From the NCBI RefSeq assembly GCF_019801965.1, contig NZ_JAHVIA010000010.1:62001-126000 (forward strand): DNA of 64,000 nucleotides, written 5' to 3'. Numbering within the stretch: position 1 is the stretch's first letter; every line of letters begins with the position of its first letter. This stretch comes from Salipiger bermudensis (lineage in GTDB: Bacteria; Pseudomonadota; Alphaproteobacteria; Rhodobacterales; Rhodobacteraceae). Of this stretch, positions 8,919 to 17,139 are shown piece after piece. Under the pieces are notes generated by a model. That model did no database searches and was not told where the DNA came from. It worked only from the letters and a program-made list of their open reading frames with translations. Made by a program: the position numbers and the translations under genes.

Positions 8919-10634
8919 ATGCTTTTCGATTTACTGCACGTTTTTCGCGGTGATGACGCGTTGCCGGCGCCCACCGTCACCCGCATCTCGCACAATGAAA
9001 CGCTCATTTCCTACGTCGATGTCGACGGCGCGCCGCTTGGTGAGGTGGCGGTCGAGGTCGAGGGGGACAGCACGGAATATCGCTTCTACGATCCCGCAGG
9101 CGCGCTTCTCGGGACGGTGTTCGAGCGCATCCAGCCGGGGATGGAGGATATCCGGATCATGGATGCGGATGGCGACCTGATCTCGCGCGAACGCACCACG
9201 GCCCGCGACGAGTACACCCTCGTCGAGACCTGGGACGAGACCGGCTTCACCGGCGCGGTCAAGAGCATCCACACCGAAACCCGGACCGGCGAACAGGTCT
9301 ACGATGCCGACTGGACGCTGATCTCGGCGCATCTCGAGATCGACGACGGCAACGGGCGCACGCAGGTGGCCGAGTATGGCGAGGGCTGGTCGGTGATCTC
9401 ACGCGAGACCGTGACCGTGAGCGGCAACGTCACCACGACCGTTCTGGAGGAAGACGGGGCTGGCAACATCTCCGGCGGCACGGTGGAGACGGTGAAGGCG
9501 GATTTCACCCTCGTCGAGACCTTTGGCCCGGGCTGGACGCTCACCGGGGCGGTCAAGACCATCCACACCGCGACGACCACCGGGGAACACGTCTATGATG
9601 CCGACTGGGCGCTGATCTCGGCGCATCTGGAGACCGATGACGGCAACGGGCGCACGCAGGTGGCCGAGTATGGCGCGGACTGGTTCGTGATCTCGCGCGA
9701 GACGGTGACGGTGAGCGGCAACGTCACCACGACCGTTCTGGAGGAAGACGGGGCTGGCAACATCTCCGGCGGCACGGTGGAGACGGTGAAGGCGGATTTC
9801 ACCCTCGTCGAGACCTTTGGCCCGGGCTGGACGCTCACCGGGGCGGTCAAGACCATCCACAGCGAGTTCCAGACCGGCGAACAGGTCTACGACGCGGACT
9901 GGGGGCTTCTCAGCGCCTCGCTCGTGCTCGTGGAGGGCAATCGTCATGTCACCGAGCTCTACGGCGAGGACTGGGCGCTGATCTCGCGCCTGCGGGTGAC
10001 CACGACCGACGACAAGGTCGTTACCGAGCAGCACGAAGGCGAGGACGCCAGGCTGATGTGGCGGTCGATCGTCTACGCCGCTGGGGCGGAGGCGGAGAAC
10101 CGCTTCGAGGTGTTCGATGGGAGCGGGGCATATGCCGGCACGGCAGCGCGCGATCTCGCGCTCGGCGGCGATGCCGCCGACGTGCTCGACGGCGCGGAGG
10201 GCGATGATACCATCGAGGGCGGCGCGGGTGACGACCTGCTTGATGGCGGCGACGGTGACGATCTGGTGTTCGGCGGCGACGGTGATGACACGGTGCGCGG
10301 CGGTGCCGGGGCCGATCAGCTCTCGGGAGATGACGGCGATGACCGGCTGATCGCCGGCGGGCTCGGGGACATGCTCAGCGGGGGCGAGGGGGCCGATGTC
10401 TTCGTTTTCGCGCTCGCGGAGTCCGATCCGGGCGCGGTCCACACGATCACCGATTTCAGCCAGGGGCTCGATCTCATCGAGCTTGGCGGGGCCACCGGCG
10501 CCACGGTGACCACCGAGGCTCAGGGCGGCTCGAGCAAGATCAGCGTCGACGCGGATCTCGATGGCAGCAGCGATCTGACGATCATCGTCCAGGGCGTCGA
10601 TGCCGTGACCACGGATGATGTCCGGCTCGCCTGA
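8919..10634 (+). CDS. Type I secreted RTX protein with internal 98-residue repeats
   Basis: 571 residues from ATG 8919, with GGAGG eight bases upstream (8909-8913). After about 90 unique residues there are tandem units of 98 residues with the pattern WxLISAHLE..DGNGRTQVAEYG..W.VISRETVTVSGNVTTTVLEEDG...GGTVETVKADFTLVETFGPGWTLTGAVKTIH. Two copies are almost identical in DNA and flanking copies are degenerate. Residues about 415-500 are RTX nonapeptides (GGDAADVLDG, GGAGDDLLDG and similar), followed by ADVFVFALAES and ITDFSQGLDLIEL, the usual C-terminal cap for type I export. It is acidic, has no signal peptide and no recognisable catalytic domain. A surface, matrix or adhesin role beside the exopolysaccharide genes is likely but inferred. 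Confidence 0.85.
   Translation: MLFDLLHVFRGDDALPAPTVTRISHNETLISYVDVDGAPLGEVAVEVEGDSTEYRFYDPAGALLGTVFERIQPGMEDIRIMDADGDLISRERTTARDEYTLVETWDETGFTGAVKSIHTETRTGEQVYDADWTLISAHLEIDDGNGRTQVAEYGEGWSVISRETVTVSGNVTTTVLEEDGAGNISGGTVETVKADFTLVETFGPGWTLTGAVKTIHTATTTGEHVYDADWALISAHLETDDGNGRTQVAEYGADWFVISRETVTVSGNVTTTVLEEDGAGNISGGTVETVKADFTLVETFGPGWTLTGAVKTIHSEFQTGEQVYDADWGLLSASLVLVEGNRHVTELYGEDWALISRLRVTTTDDKVVTEQHEGEDARLMWRSIVYAAGAEAENRFEVFDGSGAYAGTAARDLALGGDAADVLDGAEGDDTIEGGAGDDLLDGGDGDDLVFGGDGDDTVRGGAGADQLSGDDGDDRLIAGGLGDMLSGGEGADVFVFALAESDPGAVHTITDFSQGLDLIELGGATGATVTTEAQGGSSKISVDADLDGSSDLTIIVQGVDAVTTDDVRLA
9303..9890 (+). repeat. Two near-identical 294-bp tandem repeats inside the RTX gene
   Basis: The unit starting GATGCCGACTGG at 9303 recurs at 9597, and a diverged third copy begins at 9891: an exact 294-bp period (98 codons). 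Long blocks such as 9415-9560 and 9709-9854 look identical. High DNA identity suggests recent duplication or ongoing gene conversion. Confidence 0.9.
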
Positions 10635-10660
10635 GGCGGGTCCTCAGGTGCAGGAAATGA

Positions 10661-10684
10661 GACCGGCCAGCGCGGTGGCCGGTC
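10661..10684. terminator. Bidirectional hairpin between RTX gene and Gfo/Idh gene
   Basis: GACCGGCCA (10661-10669) pairs with TGGCCGGTC (10676-10684) around a 6-base loop, between two converging genes. There is no clear T-run on either strand. Confidence 0.45.
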
Positions 10685-10693
10685 CCGACCTCG

Positions 10694-11776
10694 TCAGGCG
10701 CGCTGCGCCGCCGAGTGCTCGATGCCGTCGAGGATCTCGTGCAGGCCGACCGCATCGGCAAAGCTCGGCGCGCTGCGCGAGCCGGTGCGGATGTCCTGCG
10801 CAACGCGGGCATACATGCCGGCGATGTTGCGCGCGCCGGGAAACTCGGGTTCACCCTCGTAGACGGCCGGAACCGGCATCTGCTCGGTGAGCTCGGTCTC
10901 GTCGCGACGGGCACCCTTGATCGTGAGCTGCACCATCTGGGCGTGGCCGAGCCCGGCGGTCACCTGGATGTCACCCTCGGTGCCGTTGATCTCCCACAGG
11001 AAATTGGTGCCCCGGTTGGTGCCGCCGCGATAATGCATCGAGAACGCCGCGCCGGAGGCCAGGCTGCCCTGCACCATCACCTGATCCGGCGCGGTCTTGG
11101 GCTTCTCTTCGCCGGTATCGGTCACCGTCACGGTCTCGTAGTTCGACAGCTTGGTCGCGCTCAGCGGGCCGAACTCGCCAAGAACCTCGCGCACTGCGGC
11201 CAGGGTGTGGCCCATGGGGATGTCTTCCATGGTGCCGCCGTTGCGCTTGTCGAAGAGGTAGTAGAGCGCCTCGGAGGTGGTGTTGGCCCAGTTGCCGCCC
11301 GAGCCGATCAGCGAGGTGGAGAGCACGCGTCCGACGTAGCCATCCGCGATCAGCGTCTTCAGGTGCTGGATCTCGTGCGCGGCGCGGGCCTGCGTGCCCG
11401 CCACGGCGACGACGCCCTTCTCCTCGGCGAGTGCGGCGAGCGCGCGCGCTTCCTCGAGGCCGTTGCCGAGCGGCCATTCGCAATAGACGTGCTTGCCGGC
11501 GTTCAGCGCCATGGTGACGAGCTCGAAGTGATAAGGCACCTTCACCGTCACCACCACCAGCTCGATCAGTTCGGACGCCACCAGATCGGCGGGGCTGTCG
11601 AAGGCCGTCAGGCCGAGCGCCTCCGCGGTGCGCTGAGCGCTCTCCGGCGAGCTGTTGGCGACGCCGACGATCTCGAACGAGTCGCCGAGGCTCTTCAGCG
11701 CCGGGATATGCGCGTTGAAGGCCCAGTTGCTGTCGGGGTTGAGGCCGATGAAGCCGACCTTGATGGGATCCGTCAT
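10694..11776 (-). CDS. Gfo/Idh/MocA oxidoreductase, Gal80-like subgroup
   Basis: 360 residues from ATG 11776, preceded by AGGAGA at six bases; the frame runs further upstream but nothing there looks coding. N-terminal Rossmann domain (KVGFIGLNPDSNWAFNAHIPAL) and a C-terminal alpha/beta domain. Where most family members have the EKP motif, this one has CEWPLGNGLEEA, as in yeast Gal80 and its bacterial relatives, so it may be an NAD(P)-dependent sugar dehydrogenase or a sensor. It is transcribed away from the AraC regulator, 292 bases between starts. I find no copy of the neighbouring SATGA-N7-TCATS element upstream of it, so it probably does not belong to that regulon. Confidence 0.85.
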   Translation of the reverse strand: MTDPIKVGFIGLNPDSNWAFNAHIPALKSLGDSFEIVGVANSSPESAQRTAEALGLTAFDSPADLVASELIELVVVTVKVPYHFELVTMALNAGKHVYCEWPLGNGLEEARALAALAEEKGVVAVAGTQARAAHEIQHLKTLIADGYVGRVLSTSLIGSGGNWANTTSEALYYLFDKRNGGTMEDIPMGHTLAAVREVLGEFGPLSATKLSNYETVTVTDTGEEKPKTAPDQVMVQGSLASGAAFSMHYRGGTNRGTNFLWEINGTEGDIQVTAGLGHAQMVQLTIKGARRDETELTEQMPVPAVYEGEPEFPGARNIAGMYARVAQDIRTGSRSAPSFADAVGLHEILDGIEHSAAQRA

Positions 11777-12068
11777 GGATCGTTCTCCTGTCTGTCCGCG
11801 GCGCGGCTTGGGCCACGACCGGGGTCTTGAAATGTCCTCGCAGCGCGGCTGCCGGTCCGGGCCGATCTGCCCGATTCCGACAGCAGGCTGCCTGAATGTG
11901 CGTGCAGGAACGGCGCGGGTGGGTTCGGCTGGGACTGCCGTGTCACCCGCAAGCCTCTGCGGTGCCGTTGAAAAATATCTCCCGAAACGTGATTTCCCAT
12001 GTGTCATCCGATCTGATACTTGCCTAATCCGATCAAACGTCCGCGCCACCCCAGCGAAAGGATCCGCC
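11777..12068. other. Divergent intergenic region between Gfo/Idh and AraC genes
   Basis: 292 bases holding the promoters of both genes. The AraC-proximal third is AT-richer (around 11970-12040). I see neither the 17-bp operator of the downstream regulon nor a clear inverted repeat here. Confidence 0.4.
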
Positions 12069-12956
12069 ATAACCGACGCTCTCTCGCGCCTCGCCACCGC
12101 TGCCGCGGCGCTTGCCGTGCCGGGCGAGAGCCTGCCGCTGCTCGAGGGTATTTCGCTGTTCTCGGCGCAGTCGACCGAGAGCCCGATGGCGCTGTTTTAC
12201 GAGCCGATGGCGATCATCGTGCTGCAGGGCGAGATGGAGGTGACGATCGGGCAGGCGGTGCTCGACTATGCCCCGGGGACGTGCTTCGTCGGCTCGATCG
12301 ACCTGCCGGTGACCGGACGCATCACCCGCGCGAGCCGGGAGCAGCCCTATCTCGCGCTGAGCGTGACGCTGGGCCGCGAGGCGCTGGCCGACCTGCTGGC
12401 CGAGGCGCCGCAGATGACGCCCGAGCGCGGCAAGTGCTTTGCCTTCGGCCCGGTGCCGGAGGGGCTGTTCGAGGCCTGTGCGCGGCTTCTGGCGTTGCAG
12501 GAGGCGCCGCAGGATCTGCCGGTGATCGGGCCGATGATCCGGCGCGAGATGCTCTACCGGCTGCTGCGCGGCCCGCAGGCACCGGCGCTGCACCAGATCG
12601 TCGCCTCCGATCCCAAGCTGGCGCAGGTGCGACGGGCGCTGAGCTGGATCCGCAGCCACCTCGACGAAAGCGTGCCGGTACACGACATGGCGACCTGCGC
12701 CGGCATGAGCGAGCCCTCGTTCCGCCGCCACTTCCGCGCCGCAACCGGCATGAGCCCCTTGCAATATCAGAAGGCGCTGCGGCTTCAGGCGGCGCGCCGG
12801 TCGATCCTTGCCGGCGCCGAGATCGCCCGCGCCGCCTACGCGGTGGGCTACGAGAGCTCCTCCCAGTTCAGCCGGGAATATGCGCGCATGTTCGGGCTAT
12901 CGCCCTCGAAGGATCTCAAGCGCCTGCGCGGCGGCGCCAGCGCCGAGCCGGCCTGA
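12069..12956 (+). CDS. AraC-family transcriptional activator, YqhC-like; start codon uncertain
   Basis: An AraC_N (PF06719) effector domain followed by two helix-turn-helix motifs (HDMATCAGMSEPSFRRHFRAATGMSPLQYQK and IARAAYAVGYESSSQFSREYARMFG). This architecture is that of E. coli YqhC, which responds to aldehydes and activates reductases. The family N-terminus (LSRLATAAAALAVPGESLPLLEG) is read from about 12081, but no ATG, GTG or TTG precedes it in frame. An ATA at 12069 sits six bases after GAAAGGA, an ideal ribosome site; the first standard start is GTG 12117 (no ribosome site) and the first ATG is 12186, inside the domain. I give the ATA start (295 residues) as the best fit to homology. 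It lies at the edge of the 13-27 kb regulon and is the best candidate for its regulator. Confidence 0.85.
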   Translation: MTDALSRLATAAAALAVPGESLPLLEGISLFSAQSTESPMALFYEPMAIIVLQGEMEVTIGQAVLDYAPGTCFVGSIDLPVTGRITRASREQPYLALSVTLGREALADLLAEAPQMTPERGKCFAFGPVPEGLFEACARLLALQEAPQDLPVIGPMIRREMLYRLLRGPQAPALHQIVASDPKLAQVRRALSWIRSHLDESVPVHDMATCAGMSEPSFRRHFRAATGMSPLQYQKALRLQAARRSILAGAEIARAAYAVGYESSSQFSREYARMFGLSPSKDLKRLRGGASAEPA

Positions 12957-13282
12957 GCCTCAGCCCCGCGAGGATTAGCCGCGCCGCCGGCGGGAAGGCG
13001 CGGGAGAAGGCCTGCCCCTCGTAGGAGCGGCGGAGGTCCTTCGGCACCGACGATGCCGGGCCGCGAGATGTCGATCTGCGCTTGTCGCGCCTATGCCGAA
13101 TTTACCGGCGGCGACGAGGACAGTGCCGACAGTTTCGCCTGCCTGCAGCCCTGAACACGATCGACCGCGCCCTTTCTCGGGGCGCGGCCCTTTCCATGCA
13201 GCACTGTCCGAATTCGGTCTCCCCAGCCCCAGCCCCAGCCCCAGCCCTGGCCGGGTCACGGCCGGCGCAGATCGTGGCGATT
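12957..13282. other. Non-coding stretch between AraC gene and first regulon operator
   Basis: No supported gene. It contains four perfect copies of the hexamer CCCCAG (13221-13244). The operator and promoter of the MFS gene follow at 13283. Confidence 0.4.
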
Positions 13283-13327
13283 GATGAACCTCGGTCATCT
13301 CCGGCAGGACCTTGCCGGGGATTATCC
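13283..13327 (+). promoter_or_regulatory. Regulon operator and promoter 1 (MFS exporter)
   Basis: GATGA (13283-13287), 7-bp spacer ACCTCGG, TCATC (13295-13299), 22 bp, then a -10-like TTATCC (13322-13327). The operator centre is about 110 bp before the chosen start. First of seven sites of the same architecture. Confidence 0.75.
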
Positions 13328-13400
13328 CGGCTCCGCTCAGGAGTAGATGTTTGCGCAACCGCCCGTGATGGCGGAGCGAACGCGCAAGAAAGATACGGAA

Positions 13401-14576
13401 ATGACACAGACTTCCCCCGCCACGGCGCGCATGGCGCTGCTGGCCATCGGCCTTGGTGCCTTTGGCATCGGCACTACCGAGTTTGCCCCCATGGGCCTGC
13501 TGCCCGCCATCGCCGAGGGCATCGATGTCTCGATCCCTGCCGCCGGCCAGCTCGTCACCGCCTACGCGGTGGGGGTGATGCTCTCGGCGCCGGTCATGAC
13601 GCTCTATCTCGCCCGCTTCGGCGCCAAGCGCGCGCTGCTGCTGACCATGGTGATCTACATCCTCGGCAACCTGCTCTCGGCGCTGGCCCCGAGCTACTGG
13701 CCGCTGATGGTCTCGCGACTGATCACCAGCCTCTGCCAGGGGGCCTTCTTCGGCTTCGGCGCGGTGACGGCGGTGAGCCTGGTACCGCCGGAGAAGCGGG
13801 CGAGCGCGGTGGCGATCATGTTCATGGGCACCTCGATCGCCAATATCGGCGGCGTCCCTGCCGCAACCTGGCTCGGCGAGGTGGTCGGCTGGAGGTGGGC
13901 CTTCGGCGGCACCGTGGTGCTTGGCGTGCTGGCGCTGGCCGCGCTGGCCTGGGCCCTGCCCAAGGGCGCGCCGGGCCAGAGGCCGGACGTGAAGCGCGAG
14001 CTGGCGACGTTGTTCCGGCCGCAGATGCTCGCCACCATGGCCAGCACCATCCTCTTCGCCGGCGGCTTCTTCACCGTCTACACCTATGTCGCGCCGATCC
14101 TGCTCGAGCTGGTCGGCGCCACCAGTGGCTTCGTCACGATGATGCTGGTGCTGATCGGGCTCGGGCTGACGCTCGGCAACTGGATCGGCGGCAAGCTTGC
14201 CGACTGGTCGCTCGACGGCGGTGCGGGCGTCGCGATGATTGCGCTCGGGCTGACCTCGCTGGCGATCCCGCTGGCGGTGGAGACGCAGGCCGGCACGGTG
14301 GCAGGCTTCGTGGCTTGGGCCGCCGCAGCCTTCGCCTGCGTGCCGGCGCTGCAGATGCGCGCCATGCACGCCGCTTCCGACGCGCCGACGCTGGCCGCCT
14401 CGATGAACATCGCCGCCTTCAACCTCGGCAATGCCGTCGGCGCCGGGGTCGGCGGGCTCGCGCTCGGGGCCGGCTGGGGTTACGCCTCGGTGCCGGTGGC
14501 AGGCGCGGTGCTGGCATTCGTGGGCTTCGTGGTGATCTGGCTGATGCGCGATCGCGTTCGCGTGGCAGCGGAGTGA
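13401..14576 (+). CDS. MFS efflux transporter, AraJ/DHA1 type
   Basis: 391 residues and about 12 membrane spans. The start MALLAIGLGAFGIGTTEFAPMGLLP and the motif LYLARFGAKRALL mark the DHA1 sugar-efflux/AraJ-like drug exporter group, proton-driven at the inner membrane. I use ATG 13401 because the extra 18 residues from ATG 13347 are charged and unlike the family; 13347 has AGGAG only three bases away. The substrate is unknown. It is the first unit of the SATGA-N7-TCATS regulon, so export of a toxic metabolite or solvent is a reasonable guess. Confidence 0.85.
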   Translation: MTQTSPATARMALLAIGLGAFGIGTTEFAPMGLLPAIAEGIDVSIPAAGQLVTAYAVGVMLSAPVMTLYLARFGAKRALLLTMVIYILGNLLSALAPSYWPLMVSRLITSLCQGAFFGFGAVTAVSLVPPEKRASAVAIMFMGTSIANIGGVPAATWLGEVVGWRWAFGGTVVLGVLALAALAWALPKGAPGQRPDVKRELATLFRPQMLATMASTILFAGGFFTVYTYVAPILLELVGATSGFVTMMLVLIGLGLTLGNWIGGKLADWSLDGGAGVAMIALGLTSLAIPLAVETQAGTVAGFVAWAAAAFACVPALQMRAMHAASDAPTLAASMNIAAFNLGNAVGAGVGGLALGAGWGYASVPVAGAVLAFVGFVVIWLMRDRVRVAAE

Positions 14577-14609
14577 GCCGCGAGGCGCTGGCAGGGCCTG
14601 AAACGGTTT

Positions 14610-14654
14610 CATGAATATTCGTCATGACCAGCGTGATTGTCCGGGCGCTAATTC
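14610..14654 (+). promoter_or_regulatory. Regulon operator and promoter 2 (DUF2255-SDR-MBL unit)
   Basis: CATGA (14610-14614), spacer ATATTCG, TCATG (14622-14626), 22 bp, then TAATTC (14649-14654). The centre is 92 bp before the DUF2255 ATG. Confidence 0.8.
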
Positions 14655-14709
14655 CCGGCGTTTTCAACGCCATATCGTTTCTCACAGAGCCACAAACCCG
14701 GAGGGCACC

Positions 14710-15087
14710 ATGGGCTGGAGCAACAGCGAACTCGAACGGATCGCAGTGGCGGATGATTTCCGCATCGCACCGCTGCGCGAGGACGGCCGGACCACCGGAA
14801 CGCCCACCTTCATCTGGTCCGTGGTGGTGGAGGGCGCGCTCTACGTGCGCGCCTATAGCGGCACCGGCTCGAGCTGGTTTCGCGCCGCTCTGCAACAGAA
14901 GGCCGGCCAGATCAGCGTGGCGGGGATGACCCGCGACGTTGTCTTCGAGGCCGCGGACCCGGCGCTCAACGACCGCATCGATGAGGCCTACCGGGCGAAA
15001 TACGGCCACAGCCGCTACCTCGCCCCGATGATTTCCGAGCGGGCGCGCGCCGCGACCGTGCGGGTCGCGCCGGACGAGACCGATTGA
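14710..15087 (+). CDS. DUF2255 family protein
   Basis: 125 residues from ATG 14710, with GGAGGG four bases upstream; a longer frame exists but lies over the promoter. MGWSNSELERIAVADDFRIAPLRE and TPTFIWSVVVEGALYVRAYSG are typical of DUF2255, a small split-barrel, FMN-binding-like fold related to nitroreductase and pyridoxamine-oxidase-like domains. No catalytic residues are established. First gene of a three-gene unit with an SDR and a metallo-beta-lactamase-fold protein. Confidence 0.85.
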   Translation: MGWSNSELERIAVADDFRIAPLREDGRTTGTPTFIWSVVVEGALYVRAYSGTGSSWFRAALQQKAGQISVAGMTRDVVFEAADPALNDRIDEAYRAKYGHSRYLAPMISERARAATVRVAPDETD

Positions 15088-15136
15088 AACTCCGGGGCCG
15101 GCCCGGTGCCGTGCCCCTCACGATAGGAAGAAGATT

Positions 15137-15907
15137 ATGAAACAGCTTTTGACCGGCAAGACCGCCATTGTGACCGGCGCGAGCAAGGGCATCGGCCTCG
15201 CCATCGCCGAGCTCTATGCGGAAGAAGGTGCCAACGTGGTGATGACCGCGCGCGGCAAGGACGCGCTCGAGGATGCCGCCGCGGCGATCAACGCAAGGGG
15301 TGGCGGACGGGCGCTGGCCGTGGTGGCCGACAGCGCCGATCCCGAGGCGCCGGCACGGGTGTTCAAGGAAGCGATCGACGCCTTCGGTCAGGTCGACATC
15401 CTGGTGAACAATGCCGGTGTCGGCGAGATGTACGCCATCGAGAAGACCTCGACCGAGCATTTCGACGAGATCATGCAGATCAACCTCGCGGGCCCGTTCC
15501 GCTTCTGCCGCGAGGCGGTCAACCACATGATGCCGCGCAACGAGGGCCGGATCATCAATGTGAGCTCGGTGAACGGCACCAAGCCGATCTGCGGCGTCGC
15601 CTACACGACCACCAAGGGCGGCATCAACACCATGACCCTCAACATCGCGATCCGCCTCTCGGGCACCAAGATCCGCTGCAACGCCATCGCACCGGGCGTG
15701 ACCGATACCGACGCGGCCCGTGCCTGGGCCGCCGGTGAACAGGAAGGCGGCGGCGAGATGCTGGAATTCTCCGACAAATACACCAACACCACCGTTCCGG
15801 GCACCGAACCTATCGACCAGGCCTACGCGGCGCTCTATCTCGCCTCCGAAATGGGGCGTGCGGTCACCGGGCAGGTCATCCAGGTGGATAACGGCCAGTT
15901 CCTCTGA
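15137..15907 (+). CDS. SDR-family oxidoreductase
   Basis: 256 residues of classical short-chain dehydrogenase: TGASKGIG (13-20) for NAD(P) binding, NNAG (91-94), serine at 143-144 and the catalytic Y156 and K160 in VAYTTTKGG. GGAAGAAG lies before the ATG. It reduces or oxidises a carbonyl/alcohol with NAD(P)H; the exact substrate is unknown. It lies 49 bases after the DUF2255 gene and probably shares its promoter. Confidence 0.92.
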   Translation: MKQLLTGKTAIVTGASKGIGLAIAELYAEEGANVVMTARGKDALEDAAAAINARGGGRALAVVADSADPEAPARVFKEAIDAFGQVDILVNNAGVGEMYAIEKTSTEHFDEIMQINLAGPFRFCREAVNHMMPRNEGRIINVSSVNGTKPICGVAYTTTKGGINTMTLNIAIRLSGTKIRCNAIAPGVTDTDAARAWAAGEQEGGGEMLEFSDKYTNTTVPGTEPIDQAYAALYLASEMGRAVTGQVIQVDNGQFL

Positions 15908-15931
15908 GCCGCCCCGCCCCCAGAGTTTTCG

Positions 15932-15960
15932 GCCCGCGCCCCCATCCCGGGGGCGTGGGC
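15932..15960 (+). terminator. Hairpin between SDR and MBL genes
   Basis: A 12-bp GC-rich stem (15932-15943 with 15949-15960, one G-T pair) and a 5-base loop. No T-run follows, so it may attenuate rather than stop transcription into the MBL-fold gene. Confidence 0.4.
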
Positions 15961-15989
15961 AAAAGCATATTCGCCAGGAAGGCCAGCCG

Positions 15990-17051
15990 ATGAAACGACG
16001 CACTCTCTTCCGTTCCGCCGCCGCAACGCTCGGTCTCGGCGCAGTCGGCGGGCTCTTTGCCTCCTGCGCGCGGGCGCCGCGCAACCCGTACTACAGGGGC
16101 CCGGTGAGCGATCATTTCGACGGCACGCGCTTCTTCAATCCCGATGGCGAGCCGCCGCGCGGCTTTGCCGACATCCTGCGCTGGCGCCTCGGTGACAAGC
16201 CCGCCGAGTGGCCCGAGAGCGTGCCGCTGCAGGCGCAGCGCCGCCCCGCCGAGCGGGTCGACGACCTCACGGTGACGATGGTCGGCCACGCCACCATGCT
16301 GATCCAGACCAAGGGTCTCAACATCCTGACAGATCCGGTCTGGTCGGACCGCGCTTCGCCGTTTTCCTTCGCCGGCCCGAAGCGCGTCATCGCGCCGGGC
16401 ATCGCCTTCGACGACCTGCCGCCGGTGGATATCGTGCTGCTGTCGCACAACCACTACGACCATCTCGACATGGAGACGCTGCGGCGGCTGAAGGCGGCGC
16501 ATGATCCGCTGGTGATCACGCCGCTCGGCAATGACGCGGTGATCGCCGGGACCGGGCTGCGCTGCCTGACGCTCGATTGGGGCGAGCAGACCGAGGCGGC
16601 GCATCTGGGGGTGCATTGCGTGCCCTCGCATCACTGGTCGGCGCGCGGCATGGGAGATCGCTCGATGGCGCTCTGGGGCGGCTTCGTGCTGACCGGGGGC
16701 ATGGGAAGCGTGCTGTTCATCGGCGACACCGGCTTCGACCGCGGCCGGCCCTACCGCGATCTGCCCGAACGTTTCGGCACCCTGCGCGCGGCGCTGTTGC
16801 CGATCGGGGCCTATGATCCGGAATGGTTCATGGCCGACCAGCACCAGAACCCGGACGAGGCGGTGCAAGGCCTGCTTCTGAGCGGCGCGGCCTATGGCAT
16901 CGGGCATCACTGGGGCGCGATCCAGCTCACCAACGAGCCTCGGGAGGCGCCGCGCGACGCGCTGCACGCCGCGGTCGCGCATCACGGGCTGGCGGACGGG
17001 CGCTTCCGGGCGCTGGCGCCGGCGGAGAGCTGGTCGATCCCGGCGGTCTAG
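15990..17051 (+). CDS. Exported MBL-fold metal hydrolase, UlaG/NAPE-PLD-like
   Basis: 353 residues from ATG 15990 with AGGAAGG eight bases upstream. The N-terminus has KRR, a hydrophobic stretch and FASC at C26, so it is probably a lipoprotein. The metallo-beta-lactamase core shows TVTMVGHATMLIQ (95-106), LTDPVW, the metal site SHNHYDHLD (152-160), VPSHHWSARG and FIGDTGFD. This pattern is that of NAPE-phospholipase-D and RomA/UlaG-like hydrolases. The substrate in bacteria is usually unknown; lactones or phosphodiesters are possible. Third gene of its unit. Confidence 0.85.
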   Translation: MKRRTLFRSAAATLGLGAVGGLFASCARAPRNPYYRGPVSDHFDGTRFFNPDGEPPRGFADILRWRLGDKPAEWPESVPLQAQRRPAERVDDLTVTMVGHATMLIQTKGLNILTDPVWSDRASPFSFAGPKRVIAPGIAFDDLPPVDIVLLSHNHYDHLDMETLRRLKAAHDPLVITPLGNDAVIAGTGLRCLTLDWGEQTEAAHLGVHCVPSHHWSARGMGDRSMALWGGFVLTGGMGSVLFIGDTGFDRGRPYRDLPERFGTLRAALLPIGAYDPEWFMADQHQNPDEAVQGLLLSGAAYGIGHHWGAIQLTNEPREAPRDALHAAVAHHGLADGRFRALAPAESWSIPAV

Positions 17052-17139
17052 CCGCGGCGATCCGGGGCCAGAGCGCGGGCGTCGGCCCGGCGCGGAGATC
17101 CTCGAGATGCAGGCGGCGCACGAGCTTCGGCTCGCCGTC

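Noticed and set aside
9303-9890. The 294-bp repeat as a mobile element or integron-like cassette
   Set aside because: The repeat is in frame, has no terminal inverted repeats and continues as degenerate copies on both sides; it is an internal protein repeat.
10073-10400. CRISPR-like periodicity in the RTX segment
   Set aside because: The 27-bp period is codon-level repetition of RTX nonapeptides; units are not identical and no spacers or cas genes exist.
11980-12030. GTGTCATCC-type text before the AraC gene as an autoregulatory operator
   Set aside because: Only one arm matches; there is no ATGA at the required 7-bp distance.
13221-13244. CCCCAG hexamer repeat as a regulatory or phase-variation tract
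   Set aside because: Only four copies, outside any coding start and upstream of the mapped operator; no evidence of function.
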